From: Lachnospiraceae bacterium
GTDB taxonomy: Bacteria; Bacillota; Clostridia; Lachnospirales; Lachnospiraceae
NCBI GenBank assembly: GCA_017620255.1
Contig: JAFZQU010000024.1
Location: 1 to 64,000, forward strand
Direction: 5' to 3'
DNA length: 64,000 nt
Below the pieces are notes generated by a model that searched no databases, was not told the DNA's origin, and was given only the letters and a program-made list of their open reading frames with translations. Below, piece by piece: positions 25,601 to 36,100 of the stretch; the first letter of the stretch is position 1; each line of letters starts with the position of its first letter. The position numbers and the translations under genes were made by a program.

Positions 25601-28600
25601 CAGTTCAGCCTGCAAGCCCTTCGGCTCGATTGCAGCAGTAATATCGAGTGTGTCGCCAACGCACAGGTACGGAGAATTTCCGAAAGCGTCCCCGTTCTCA
25701 TCCCTGATGGAAACGGTTGCGCTCAGTTTATTTCCGCTGACAGTTACATCTATGAAGTTAGTAGATCTAATGCCGTTGACGGTAGCGTATATACTACACG
25801 TACCCTTGGACTGGGCTGTGATCTCCCCGTTGATGCCCAGTTTTACCGGTTTGATGTCATCTGTCGATGCACTGTAATTTCCGATAAACCAGTGCACAGC
25901 GTCTTTGTTTTCATCTGATACCGTTGCTGTCAATGTCACGGTCTCACCGATATCAAGGTTTGGTTTATCAGTTCCATTCGCAGAAATCGTAAATGCTGCC
26001 TGCGTACTGTATGGGATCCACTTCGCATACAGGGTTGTGTTCTGCTTGGTCGGAAGGTAGAGTTCCTCCGTCCAGTCAACAGCATAAAGCGTTGCCTTTA
26101 CGGTGCATGCAGCATCCTCATACCAGCCGCCGAATATCCGATTCCCATCCCTGCGTACTTTGGTGCTGAAATCGCTGGCAACTACCGGCTGTCCCGGAGC
26201 AGCTTTCGCGATCAGCGTCGTGGTCTCACGCATGTCATTAGCGGGATCTATGGTCCTGCTGTCATCGTCATCAAAGTATCCGCCGTTTGCATCAAAAGTC
26301 ACAGTATTAGCCGTACCGAATTTTGCATACAGATTTGTGACTTTCTTCGGGAAGCGCAGTTTCATATCGCCCCAGTAAAACCGGTTAAACCGCGTATCCT
26401 TTTCAGAATAGGGTTTTGTCAATGCCGCATCCGTATACCAGCCGATAAAGACTTTGTCATCATCCTCATGCTCGGGAATCCGCACATAATTCCAATAGGT
26501 AGTGTTGTTAGGATAATATACCTGAATGGATTGGGTTGGATAACCATAATCATTGAAATATCCTTCTCCTGCATGAAATGTCAGTCTGAACCCGCTACTG
26601 CTTCCACCGGAACCGTACGATACCCATTTTCCATATACCGTTTCGTCCTCATTTAGTACTTGGTCATTATTTACTTTCGTCTTGCAGGCTGCATCCTCAT
26701 AAGCCCATTCAAAGTATCTGTGCTCATAAAAATCATCTTCGATAAAAGGCCTCGGAACGTCGCCAAACTTCATGCCTTTCGGCACACTGACAACACACGT
26801 CAACTGATCATCGCTAACTGTACCATGATAAGTGAAGCCGTTAGTGTAGAGGGATGCGTCCGCGGCGTCCTCATAATAAGTGCCGTTGGCATCAAAAGTC
26901 ACATTTACCGTGTCTGCCCACTTCAGATAGAAATCCATATCGCATGTCGGTATAAGGCCATAGAGATAGAGATCTGTGTTCTTAAAGTAGCCTCCACCAA
27001 AGTTATATGGTTTATCGTTTGCATCATACCACAAAGGCAAAGCCGCACGTTCTTCATTACCCATGATGACTTCCGGTATGAAATCTTTTCGGGCGACCTC
27101 AGCATAGTCAAACGGTCTCGCACAGCGATAGGGTTCACCTTTGATCACTTTCACGACCTTGCTGTTACCGTCGGTTCCGTCAGCAAACTTTGCACCGCCT
27201 ATGTTCTCTCCTTCTTGTCCGAGATGGAAGGTCACCTTATAGCAGTCTGCCCAACCAGCGTAGACTGTTGTATCGACTGAAAATGTATCGGTATAAATGT
27301 TTACTTCCTCTGTACAATCCGCATCCGTGTACCAACCGGCGAACACCTTTGAATCATTTTCCGTATCTACAGTGGGAGCCACGCCGCGGATCGAACCGCC
27401 TTTTATGATTTTTACTCCGTACTTTCCCTCTTCTGCTTCCCACTTGATGGTCGAGTTGACAAAGTAAGCTTTGGGATCATTGGGATCACCGGGATCATTG
27501 AGATCAAAAACGATCTTTACGGCTTCCTGATATCCTGCATAAAATGTCACATTTGAAGTAACGTTATAAGCGAGAATAGCCGTTTTTGTGATCGGTTGCG
27601 TACAGGATGCATCCAAGAACCAGCCCGAAAAGATCTTATTGGGGTGCGTACTCGTAGGGTTGGGCGGAAATGCAAACCCCGACGCATTGCGCAATATGCT
27701 GTTTTCAGGCACGGGATAGGTTGCTGTCTTCTCCCCGTTGATCTTGCCGTTACGCGCATCAAAAGTTACCTTGTAACTTGCCAGCCAATGGGCTTTCAGC
27801 GTAATCTTTCCACTCGGCACATAATCATACTCATCAATTCTGTTCTTGAATCCCGTATCGGTCGACAGATACCAGCCGTCAAAGATCTTCTGATCATCCG
27901 TGTATTTTGCCTCCGGGATCTGTCGGTCTTCATCATAATTTTCATATGTCTGGATTGACTCTCCCTTCGGCACCTTGATCACCTTGGTGGATTTTTGAAC
28001 CCAGGCATTCGTATCATAATCATATTCACGATAATATCCGCCGTTGTAATCCAGCGTGACATCGTAACAGTCCGCATATTTTGCTTTGAAAGTTACATCT
28101 TCCGAAAACTCATAATTATTCAGATCGACTTTGGTATTTCCGTCATACCATCCTACAAATACTTTCCCGGCTACAGTAGATTTAGGGTTGTGCGGTGTTG
28201 CACCATCCAGATAACCATAATCGTTAATGCGGATCTGAGCTGTTTCAGCATCCGTAACGCGAACACCTTCATCGTAATAATCAAATTTCCCACCGTTTGC
28301 ATCAAAAGTTACTACTTTGTTATATTTTCTTTCCCAGCCGGCATACCACGACGTTGTATTGGCAGTCAATGTATAACTGATGATGGTATAATTGTACCCA
28401 CTACCGGCTTCAACGATCAGAGTTTCTGCGTCACAGTCTGCATCTGAGTACCAGCCCGTAAAAGCGTAGTGCTTATCCTCTCTTTTGGGATTGTAAACAC
28501 GACAGGCCGTTTCCTGTCCGTTTGCACCACCGACTGTCTTGTTGACAACTCTGACATTGCGGGTGTCATCATCGCGGAAATAGCCGTCCGTTGCGTTCGG

Positions 28601-29878
28601 ATTGAGGGTCAGCACATAATTGGTATCAGCCCATCCTGCATAGAGATGGATGTCTGTTTCTTCTGTCTTTATATAGTAATAGGATCCTGTCCCGGTCCAG
28701 ACTTCATTACACAGACTATTGGTGTAGAGAGTTGCCGGCGTAGTGCAGTTTTCGTCTGTGTACCAGCCCGTAAATGCCTTTTTTGCATCGGCGTTTCTGG
28801 GTTCATGTGCGTATCTGTTATATTGGTTTTCTATTTCTCTATACGAGTTCTTGGGAACTACTTCCTTTAATTCTTCAGTCCTGTTCGAAAGATTGGAATA
28901 CTGATCCACACTTCCATCCGCGTAATAGCCGCCATTTGCATGAAATGTGATCACCACATTTTCCGTATTATAAACCGCATACAGCGTCACATCCTGCGTC
29001 GGTCTGTACGGATTCCCCAGTCTATGAACGATCTCTCCGTTTTTTTCTGTCGACCATCCCAGCAATGTATAATGCAGGTCATTGAAATGGATACGGTCCT
29101 CGAAATTAAGATCATCGATAAATCCCGGAGAATCTTCCTTCGAGCGCAAAGGCCGGTCCTTACGTGCATATGCATAGACAACAGATGCATCCGTAAATGT
29201 CTCCGACTGATAGTATCCAAGAGGGCCTGAGAAGTATGCCTCCGTACCAAAATCATAGGTGACCTCAACATACTCGTTGGAATAACCTGCATAAAGCGTT
29301 GCACCGTCTTCAGGCGTTTCCTTCAGCATATCATCGTATTCATCTGTGGAGAGTCTGGTTGTACATTCGGGTTCAGCATACCATCCGCAAAACCAGTATG
29401 AATCATCATTCGAACTAAGCGTCACATTATCAACGGATAAGAACCCCTCATTTAAGCTCTTTGACATGGTTTCCATCCATCCGTTGATCTTTCCGCCGTT
29501 CGCATCCAGGGTCACGGTAACAGTGCCGCCGAGTTTTTCCTGCTCTTCTTCTGACTCTTCAGGTGTCTCTTCCAAAACCTCACCTGCTCCCTGCTCGTCC
29601 GGGTTCCCGTCAGCATCCTCTACCGCAGTATCGTCTGCTTCTTCTGTCTCTTCTGTTTCCTCTACGGCAGTTTCCTCTGCGTTTGCAGGATCGGTTTCTT
29701 CATCGGGATTCGCCTCTTTCAGAGAATCACCTACAGTCTCCGTTTCCTCTAGGGTGTTGGCAGCTTCTGTTTCAACTGCAGTCTCACTAAGTGTTGCTGC
29801 CTTCAGCGTATCCATGGGGATCGCCGTTACCGTCAGGATCAATGCGGCAAGTAAAGCTAGTCCTCTTCTGAGTTTCAT
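22604..29878 (-). CDS. Giant secreted InlB-repeat / Ig-like protein (2424 aa)
   Basis: A 2424-aa exported protein. The start at 29878 has GGAGG at good spacing and opens a signal peptide (MKLRRGLALLAALILTVTAIP). A Glu/Thr-rich acidic stretch (about 25-115) follows. Then come about twelve InlB-type (Listeria-Bacteroides) beta-grasp repeats of 70-110 residues, each with VTFDANGG-like opening, F-x-GWY-x-D middle and LYAGW/LYAKW ending. After these are Ig-like BIG2 modules (around 1120-1360), one chitobiase/Fn3-like module (GADIYYAINDGAEIVYKGAI), and many MBG-like modules with GKGNY/GKGNF motifs to the end (KITAMGL). No sorting motif, membrane tail or catalytic motif was seen. InlB repeats usually project or mediate adhesion. 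It has its own strong promoter with an element shared with the 6069-aa gene. Confidence 0.82.
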   Translation of the reverse strand: MKLRRGLALLAALILTVTAIPMDTLKAATLSETAVETEAANTLEETETVGDSLKEANPDEETDPANAEETAVEETEETEEADDTAVEDADGNPDEQGAGEVLEETPEESEEEQEKLGGTVTVTLDANGGKINGWMETMSKSLNEGFLSVDNVTLSSNDDSYWFCGWYAEPECTTRLSTDEYDDMLKETPEDGATLYAGYSNEYVEVTYDFGTEAYFSGPLGYYQSETFTDASVVYAYARKDRPLRSKEDSPGFIDDLNFEDRIHFNDLHYTLLGWSTEKNGEIVHRLGNPYRPTQDVTLYAVYNTENVVITFHANGGYYADGSVDQYSNLSNRTEELKEVVPKNSYREIENQYNRYAHEPRNADAKKAFTGWYTDENCTTPATLYTNSLCNEVWTGTGSYYYIKTEETDIHLYAGWADTNYVLTLNPNATDGYFRDDDTRNVRVVNKTVGGANGQETACRVYNPKREDKHYAFTGWYSDADCDAETLIVEAGSGYNYTIISYTLTANTTSWYAGWERKYNKVVTFDANGGKFDYYDEGVRVTDAETAQIRINDYGYLDGATPHNPKSTVAGKVFVGWYDGNTKVDLNNYEFSEDVTFKAKYADCYDVTLDYNGGYYREYDYDTNAWVQKSTKVIKVPKGESIQTYENYDEDRQIPEAKYTDDQKIFDGWYLSTDTGFKNRIDEYDYVPSGKITLKAHWLASYKVTFDARNGKINGEKTATYPVPENSILRNASGFAFPPNPTSTHPNKIFSGWFLDASCTQPITKTAILAYNVTSNVTFYAGYQEAVKIVFDLNDPGDPNDPKAYFVNSTIKWEAEEGKYGVKIIKGGSIRGVAPTVDTENDSKVFAGWYTDADCTEEVNIYTDTFSVDTTVYAGWADCYKVTFHLGQEGENIGGAKFADGTDGNSKVVKVIKGEPYRCARPFDYAEVARKDFIPEVIMGNEERAALPLWYDANDKPYNFGGGYFKNTDLYLYGLIPTCDMDFYLKWADTVNVTFDANGTYYEDAADASLYTNGFTYHGTVSDDQLTCVVSVPKGMKFGDVPRPFIEDDFYEHRYFEWAYEDAACKTKVNNDQVLNEDETVYGKWVSYGSGGSSSGFRLTFHAGEGYFNDYGYPTQSIQVYYPNNTTYWNYVRIPEHEDDDKVFIGWYTDAALTKPYSEKDTRFNRFYWGDMKLRFPKKVTNLYAKFGTANTVTFDANGGYFDDDDSRTIDPANDMRETTTLIAKAAPGQPVVASDFSTKVRRDGNRIFGGWYEDAACTVKATLYAVDWTEELYLPTKQNTTLYAKWIPYSTQAAFTISANGTDKPNLDIGETVTLTATVSDENKDAVHWFIGNYSASTDDIKPVKLGINGEITAQSKGTCSIYATVNGIRSTNFIDVTVSGNKLSATVSIRDENGDAFGNSPYLCVGDTLDITAAIEPKGLQAELAGNVQWTSSDPAVAAVEGSGLNATITAAGEGEADITATLGQKQSVLHIVVGRPIAMDVQEMILTSKADVSETVTVTLLKDIDLNTVTLEVVNSDGEVRNGIVTVTPADLKQETAWTVSDNIRTCALNIEPKDILYPETVFVKVSAVMESKPVSASCAVTVNPQQQVEKVTANVDGFVSNGTKVLLTSATAGADIYYAINDGAEIVYKGAITINEDQTIKAYAKKAGLKDSIISTFNYTLVQGNVAPEVITEFDGLDKVPTGIWYRIADRTYLGGGIVNLTEKYTGDKITFNDEVEVYHGTARLVENRDYTLTYANNINAAENNKMSGNKVVAPSVTVKGKGNYNASETFYFTIAPIEMDEATVTSEPIMTVAAGPKVKLSGSKPTVSYKGKKLTLGKDYDLQYYTGIDFDQLVENPDTTFLSEAGKSYGIKIYGKAGSNFKENSCIDFGEKTVIIQTIDAKDKTTVTVSTLKAGDAGGKALKFAYYNDASDAMKAYYQQGAIDLEKVFDNSEEGKKPLAFVYAKKPAEPLTYGVDYEIVTDDEIDFSNAGKYSFMIVGKGDANAAGVTYVGSKTVTFEVAGTPLSKVKIAGLSTSVEFTGEEIELDDLFTEDKVIKDQNAAAGTDGDKWQEIKLYTTTTEKDANNKKVTVYNALEEHKDYEVTLDNTGAVGRFDLIFEGKGAYTGTVKKTITVKAFNVKNNAQGKIEVTVNGGEPTYTKAGVKPPVTVSFDGDPLQEGIDYTVSYKNNAKIVEAATLGILKDNARPTVVITGKGNFTGTKSDTYFTIDKANAADTITLEVNDVAYNPKGKAGYFLVAPKLMDGGKAVAAGKNKDVEAITKDAYTYYYAEDTTLADGTTRKYAGTRLLATDDIKDGTLIEVRVDVTVGAASPYSAPGNKATLKGRYRFVGENKDISKATVKIKQGVTFTYQNGDEIIPLQESELEVTLKGQNEPLDADDFEIISVSNNRFLGTATATLRGKGEYGGIKTVTFKITAMGL

Positions 29879-29976
29879 GTCATTTCCTCCGTCTCGTAAT
29901 GAGAATTTTAAAGTAAATCTGTTTCTATCATAAAACCTGCCATGCAGATTGTAAAACAAAATACCTCAGCCTAGTG

Positions 29977-30010
29977 AAAAGGTACCGGGGTGGGAGGCCC
30001 GATGCCTTTT
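29977..30010 (-). promoter_or_regulatory. Leader hairpin of the 2424-aa gene
   Basis: 13-base arms (29998-30010 and 29977-29989; 11 Watson-Crick pairs, one G-U, one C-A mismatch), loop CCUCCCAC on the transcript, right arm ending in UUUU. It lies in the 5' leader, about 45 bases after the predicted transcript start. It could act as an attenuator. The loop bases CCUCC are complementary to the gene's GGAGG ribosome site (29886-29890). Confidence 0.55.
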
Positions 30011-30057
30011 CTATATGGTTTGTAGATTGATAAGTCGAAAATCCAACTTACATACTG

Positions 30058-30117
30058 ACTATACCATTTTCATTCTGCTCTGTCAAGCATTTTTGTCACT
30101 TTTATTTCTGTTTGTGA
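30058..30117 (-). promoter_or_regulatory. Strong sigma-A promoter of the 2424-aa gene with shared upstream element
   Basis: Consensus TTGACA (30081-30086), 17-base spacer, TATAGT (30058-30063). The 37 bases 30081-30117 contain GTGACA-N7-TTGACA and an upstream TCACAAA box at the same spacing as at 48583-48619 ahead of the 6069-aa gene. Confidence 0.8.
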
Positions 30118-30130
30118 CTTTTCTCCCATC

Positions 30131-33100
30131 TTATTCTGCAGCTGCCCGTTTCTTCTTTTTGTGGTTCTGGATGCAGATCACCACGATCATCGAAATGCTT
30201 GCTACAAGCAGTAACAGCCACAGTGCGATATTCGCTGCATCGCCGGTCACAGGACCAACTCTTACACCCAGTACGCCGCTGGTCGGTTTCGCTCTTACAC
30301 CGAGCACATCAGATACCTTCGTGCTTCTGCGCGCGCCTGCTACGGATGAGCCGCCGCCACCGCCGCCACCGCCGGTCGTGTAGTCGTCGTAGACTTCGGT
30401 CTCTCCGTCGTCTCCGCCGCCACCGCCACCGGTGGTATCATTGGTGATCGTGCCAAGGTCTACACCGATGGATCCGGTTGATGTGGAGTCGATCTTGAAG
30501 GTGTATACCAGCGGATCGCCGTTTACGTCTCGGTTCGTCTTGTATCCGCTCGGAGCCTTTGTCTCGATGAAGTAGTAATCATCGTAAGGCAGCCCGCTTA
30601 CACGGATCCTACCGTCAGAACCTGTTGTGTATGTACCATACCTGTAATATGCATCCGAGAATACCGTGGATGCTGCAGCCTGGCCGACTGTCTTAGGTGT
30701 TGCGGAGTACAGTTCAAATACTGCGCCCGAGAGCGAGGTTCCGCTTCTCGAAGTCTTGTGCAGCGATACAGAGCCTGTCAGTCTCTCATTCAGGTAGGTG
30801 ATCGTTACTTCCGGAATCGTATCACCCTTCTTAGGAGGATCGATCGTGAAGGACATGGTCTCCGTACTCAGCTTGTATCCTGTCGGTGCCTTGGTCTCCT
30901 TGAAGTAATAGGATGCACACGGCAGTTTCGAAACGGACAGCGTACCTGCGGAGCTGACCGCCAGCGATGTGCCATTGGTCGTATCCTCTGTGTATTCATA
31001 ACTTCCGGTGGAGCCTGTTACATGTACAAGCTTGCCGTCGGATGTGTAGAGGGCAAATACCGCGCCGCTTAAGGTATCTCTGGTTACCGCATCACGCTTG
31101 GTCAGCGTTACTTTGCCTTCTAACGGAGGATCTTCCACCGTCATCAGGTCGCCGTCGATCTGGAAGTGTGAAGCATTCTTGTCGTCAACGATCAGCTTGT
31201 TGTTCTCATCGATCTTAAACTCGATCGGTTCGATCTTCAGATAGCCTTTCGGTGCTTCCACTTCTTCCAGGATATAGGTCCTGTTAAAGGTCAAGCCTTC
31301 AATATACTTATCATCTTCCTTCTTGGATCCTGTTGTCCACGAGTCGACCTCTTTCTTGGTCTCCTTGTCAATAACTCTCATCTTTGCACCAGGCAGGATC
31401 TTGCTGCTTGTCATATCGGATTTGCGAACCCTTATGTGACTCGGCGTATTTTCAAAATCATTACCCGTGTACTTAATGAGTCCTCTTGTTGTATCCGGTG
31501 TGATCGTGTAGCCGCCATCCTTCAGGTTGGCTTTTGCCGTATCATTGGCCGGTTTTGCTTCAGACTTGTAACCTCCAAGGTTCGTTAAGTCTTCTTCCAC
31601 TCTGTAAGTGATCAGCTGACCTTCATCATCATACTTCGGCAGCTCCTTAAACTCATACTTGTTGCCTGCCGCGTTCTTCATCGTGTAACTCTTGAGGAAC
31701 GTCTTGGTTTCCTTACCCGCTGCATCTTTGCCGATCTGGTAGAGGTTGAACGTCACTTCCGGAACCTTGGTCGGATCCGCATTCTGCCATGTCTTGACAC
31801 CATCGATCGTGATGTATTCAGGTTTAATCTTATTGGTAACTGTTACATCTTTCACACGGTCACCATTCTCGAGCGTCATGATCTGGCCGTTGAAGTCAAT
31901 CGAGATCGCATAATCACCGGTCGCGCCTTCCTCTTTCAGCTCGTACTTATACTTATGGCCATCCTGTGTCTGGTCAAAGTCGTACTCGTACAGGTTTCCG
32001 AATGTAAATGTGTAATTGTCATCAGCCGTCAGAGTCTTGCGGTAACCTTCCATAGCCTTGTTATCACGGTAAAGCTGAATGGTTACTTCCGGTCTCTCCT
32101 TGACGGATTTGTCATACGGATCCTTCCACAGTTTCTTACCTCTGATCGTGAACGGATCGTAGATCGGTTTGTTCGTGATCAGCGTGCCGTTGGTTCCGTA
32201 AGGCTTGCCGTCTGTACCGTAGATGACCTCGAACTTGCCGTGGTCTTCACCCTTGGTAGGATTCTCCACGAATGCGTATTCGATCTTGTTGTTATTGTCA
32301 TCATAAGCCGGCAGTTTCTCGAATGCGAAGTGTACTTCACCCGCCTTCGTCCAGTTGATCACGATATGGCCTTTTTCAGACTCATGATACTCTACCTGCT
32401 TGGGCTCTTCCGGATTCTTTGCACCGTATCTGATCGTTACGTAGTAGTCTGCCTTGTTGTCTCCATCTTTATCGATGATCGTTGCTACTCCGTCCTTATC
32501 CAGGGTTGCCAGTGCGATATCAACATTGACATATGCACTCACATCGTCTTTGCTGAGTTTCTTCAGAGCTTCTCTTAAGCCTTCATCCGTATCAAGATCG
32601 ATCACAGCGCCATCATCGTTCTTAAAGAGGATCCACTTCTTATCGCCTTCGATCCTTGTGTAGCGCTCGTTGTTGACAAAACTGTCACCGATCTTTCTGC
32701 TTACCAGGACATCTTCCAGACCATTCAGGTCTTCTTCGAGCTCGTAGGTGTATTCCTTTGCTTCGCCTGTTTCCGTCTTATAGTGGAACTGCGGCAGATC
32801 GTCAAAGGCATACTGTACCTTCGATGTCGAAGGAACGATACTCATGGACCTGTAGTAATTGTCTTTCGTCTTCTCCGGACTGCTTACGGTCTCATCCTGA
32901 CCCACATACATCTTGACGTTCTGGTCATCCGTATAGTAGCGGTAGAGTTTGATATAGATCTTCGCGTTCTGTGCCTGAAGCTGTGCAGCAAGTGTCGGAG
33001 TGATATTCCATGTCTTGACACCTTCCTTGCTAATCTTTCCGAACTTGGTGTTGATGATCACGAAAGCGTTCTTGCTGTCTTTCGCCATCGATTCAGGCAT

Positions 33101-36100
33101 AGCCGTTACTTCCAGAGGCTGTTTCGCTTTCTCATAGCCGTCCGGTGCTTTTGTTTCCACAACGTAATACTTGACGCCCTGGCGCAGGTGTTTGCCTGCA
33201 TTCAGCTTGATCGCTGTAAAGTTTGCGCTCTCATACGGCTCATGCTCATAGATATATGCGATCTTGCCGTCACTCGTCCAGCTTGCAAGTACTTCGTACT
33301 GACTGCCTGCTGAAGTTCTGAGTTCCAGTTTCGCGCCTTTCAGTTTACGTCCTGCATCATCCTCCTTGCTGACAATGAGTGCCAACGGTTCGTCCTTCAT
33401 GGTGATCAGACGGATCTTTTCACCGTTTTCATCTTCTATAAAGTCAGCAACCTCAACATTGCCCTTCTCATCGATCGTAAAGGCCATGTCGTCGGACAGA
33501 TCGTATCCTTCCGGTGCTTCTTCCTCAACCAGCCAGTATTCCTTACCGCGCTGCAGGAGGCCGTCATCGCCTTCCACAGTACTGATGCTGATCAGGGTCG
33601 GAGCTGTTCCGGATACCCATCCTTTGATCTTCTTGCCGCGCTGCTCGCCGATCTTCTCATAGATGGCAAGTTTCGCTCCCTTCAGTTCATCCTGGCCCGT
33701 CAGAGCCTTCTTGCTGATATAGATCTTGATCGTTTCATCCAGCATTTCCGTCTCGTAGATGCCAAGCGTCTGATTGTACTCAGCCTTGTTCGTATCTACG
33801 GTGAACTTCTGGTCTGCGGCGATCTTATAACCTTCCGGTGCTTCCAGCTCTCTCAGTGTATATGTGTCTCTCGTATTCAGTTTGACGCCGTATACAAGCT
33901 GGTAATCCTTGGCCAGTAATTCATATTTCTCCTTGGCGGAAGCAGCTGTGGCTTCTTCTCTGGTTACCGGTACGAGCAGTGCCGGCTGATCCGTTGTCCA
34001 GAAGGTTTCGTTTACTTTCTTGTCCCCGTCGAATACATTCAGTTTCGCGCCCGCCAGAGCCTTATCCTCTGTCTTATCCTTCTTGGTGATCTTCACATAG
34101 ATCGGTCTGTCGTACATGATCAGCAACTTCTTATCAGTTGTGACCGTACCGGTGGAATCGCCTGTGGATTCATACAGTTCGATCTCGTTGTCGTTGTTTA
34201 CCGTGAAGGCGATGGGAGCTGCCTTGAAATATCCTGCAGGTACGCCTGTCTCAACCAGGTAATATACATGCTTCGTTCCGTTGGAAGCTTCCAGCTTACC
34301 GGTGATCTCATGTGCCTCATTCTGGTCGGTAGCTGCCGTTGTCCAGGAATCGATGTAACGTGCGTTTCCGTTGCCCGCTTTATACAGGTCATAGTTCGCC
34401 TTATCATAGATCGCAAGTGTCGCGCCCGGCAGATATCTGGTGGTGCCAAGCTCTCTCTTTGTGATCTTGACGCCTGTGGTGTTATCCTTGACGATCACCA
34501 GCGGAACTTCTCTTACCGCACCGCCGTCTGTAACGGTCTTAACAACCGCATTCTCAAGGGTAGCCGCTGTATAAACAGGTTTATCATCCACAACGGTTCT
34601 GTTGTAAAGCGTTACATTGCCGGCTGTATCTACGCTGAAGTAGATGTCTGCCGTAACTGTGTAGCCTGTCGGAGCCTTTGTCTCGCTGATCCTGTAAATC
34701 TCAGGATGCTCAGGATCCGTTGTTGCCGTCAGGCCGCCGAATTCCTCTCCGATCTCAATGCGCTTCGCAGTCTTCGTGCTTGTCCACGTGATCAGAGCTG
34801 TCTTGCTTTCTCCTTCGAAGATTGCCATTTCGGCACCTTCTATCTCAGACTTGCCTGTGATCTCCGTCTTGGTGATGTCAATACGGATCGGCGGGTCTGA
34901 CATGGTCACTTCAGCAGTCTGAACACCTTTGCCGATGGTCTTTGCTTCGTGATTCGGTCTTGCAAGGAGCTTGTAACCCTTCGGCGGAACGATCTCGTCG
35001 AAGTAGTATGTACCCCATGCCAGTCCGTCTACGAAGATCAGGCCTTCTGCATCTGTTTCATGGTCTTTCGTTCCGTTTACGGTGATGATCTCGTCTGCGG
35101 GATCGCTTCCGTTTGCAACACCCGGAACATCATCTCTTTCGCCTGCTACCTTGTACAGGTTAAAGACTGCTCCCGCAAGCGGCTTGCTGTCTTTGCCTGT
35201 CTTCTTCAGTTTCAGGCTGCCCGTCTGACGTTCATTATCAACCGTATCTACGGTATTGGTCGTCAGCGAGTATGTATTGTCATCGTTCTTGGTCGCTTCC
35301 GTTAATACAGGAGCAACGGACTTGCTGACGCTGTCCTTGGTGATCTCGAATACGAATGCACTGTCAACCGGTACATAACCCAGTTTTTCAGCACTGGCCG
35401 CATCCTCGAGGAAAGCGTATTTTCCAAGCGGCAGACCATTCACCATAGCTACGCCTGCAGCATTGGTGTCATAGGAACCGTAGTACGATCCAAGGCTTAA
35501 CTTGCCTTCCGCTTCATTGATCCTGTATAAATGGAACTTAACGCCTTCAACAAACTCACCGCTGGTAATGTCTTTCTTCGTGATCTTCGCGTATCCTCTG
35601 TAGGAGGTGTTGATGAACTCCGTCACAAAGCGGAACTGCGTGAAGCTCGGGGATGCCGCGTTCATTTCATGGATCACATTATCCTTCGTGCAGTTCTTGT
35701 CAATGTTGAAATATCTCGGTTCAGGATCTGCTTCATAGCCAACGCCATCCGGCACGCTGCTTTCAACGAATGCATATCTTCCGTAAGGCAGCGGTCCCAG
35801 GAGGTCTGTCATGAATTTACCGTCATCCAGAGCATGTACAGGGAATTGCGTTCCCTTGTTCATGCCGTAGGTAAGTTCAAGCGGATCACCGATCAGTTTG
35901 TCTTCCGTATCCACACGATAGATGGAGAAGGTCAGATAGGTCTTCTCGCCGTTCTCGTTTGTGGTTTCCACAGCCGTATTGACATTGCCTTCACCGAGTT
36001 GCTCAAACTTCTTGTACAGTGCGGTGTAGCCGTAGCCCTTCTTATTGGTCACGGTTGTGTAAGGATGCATCATCTTATCGTAATCTTCATCGGATAAGAT

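Noticed and set aside
30090-30122. GTCAC / GTGAC inverted repeat as terminator of the 6069-aa gene
   Set aside because: Only 5 bp pair over a 14-base loop. The sequence is better explained as part of the shared promoter element; no convincing terminator was found after this gene.
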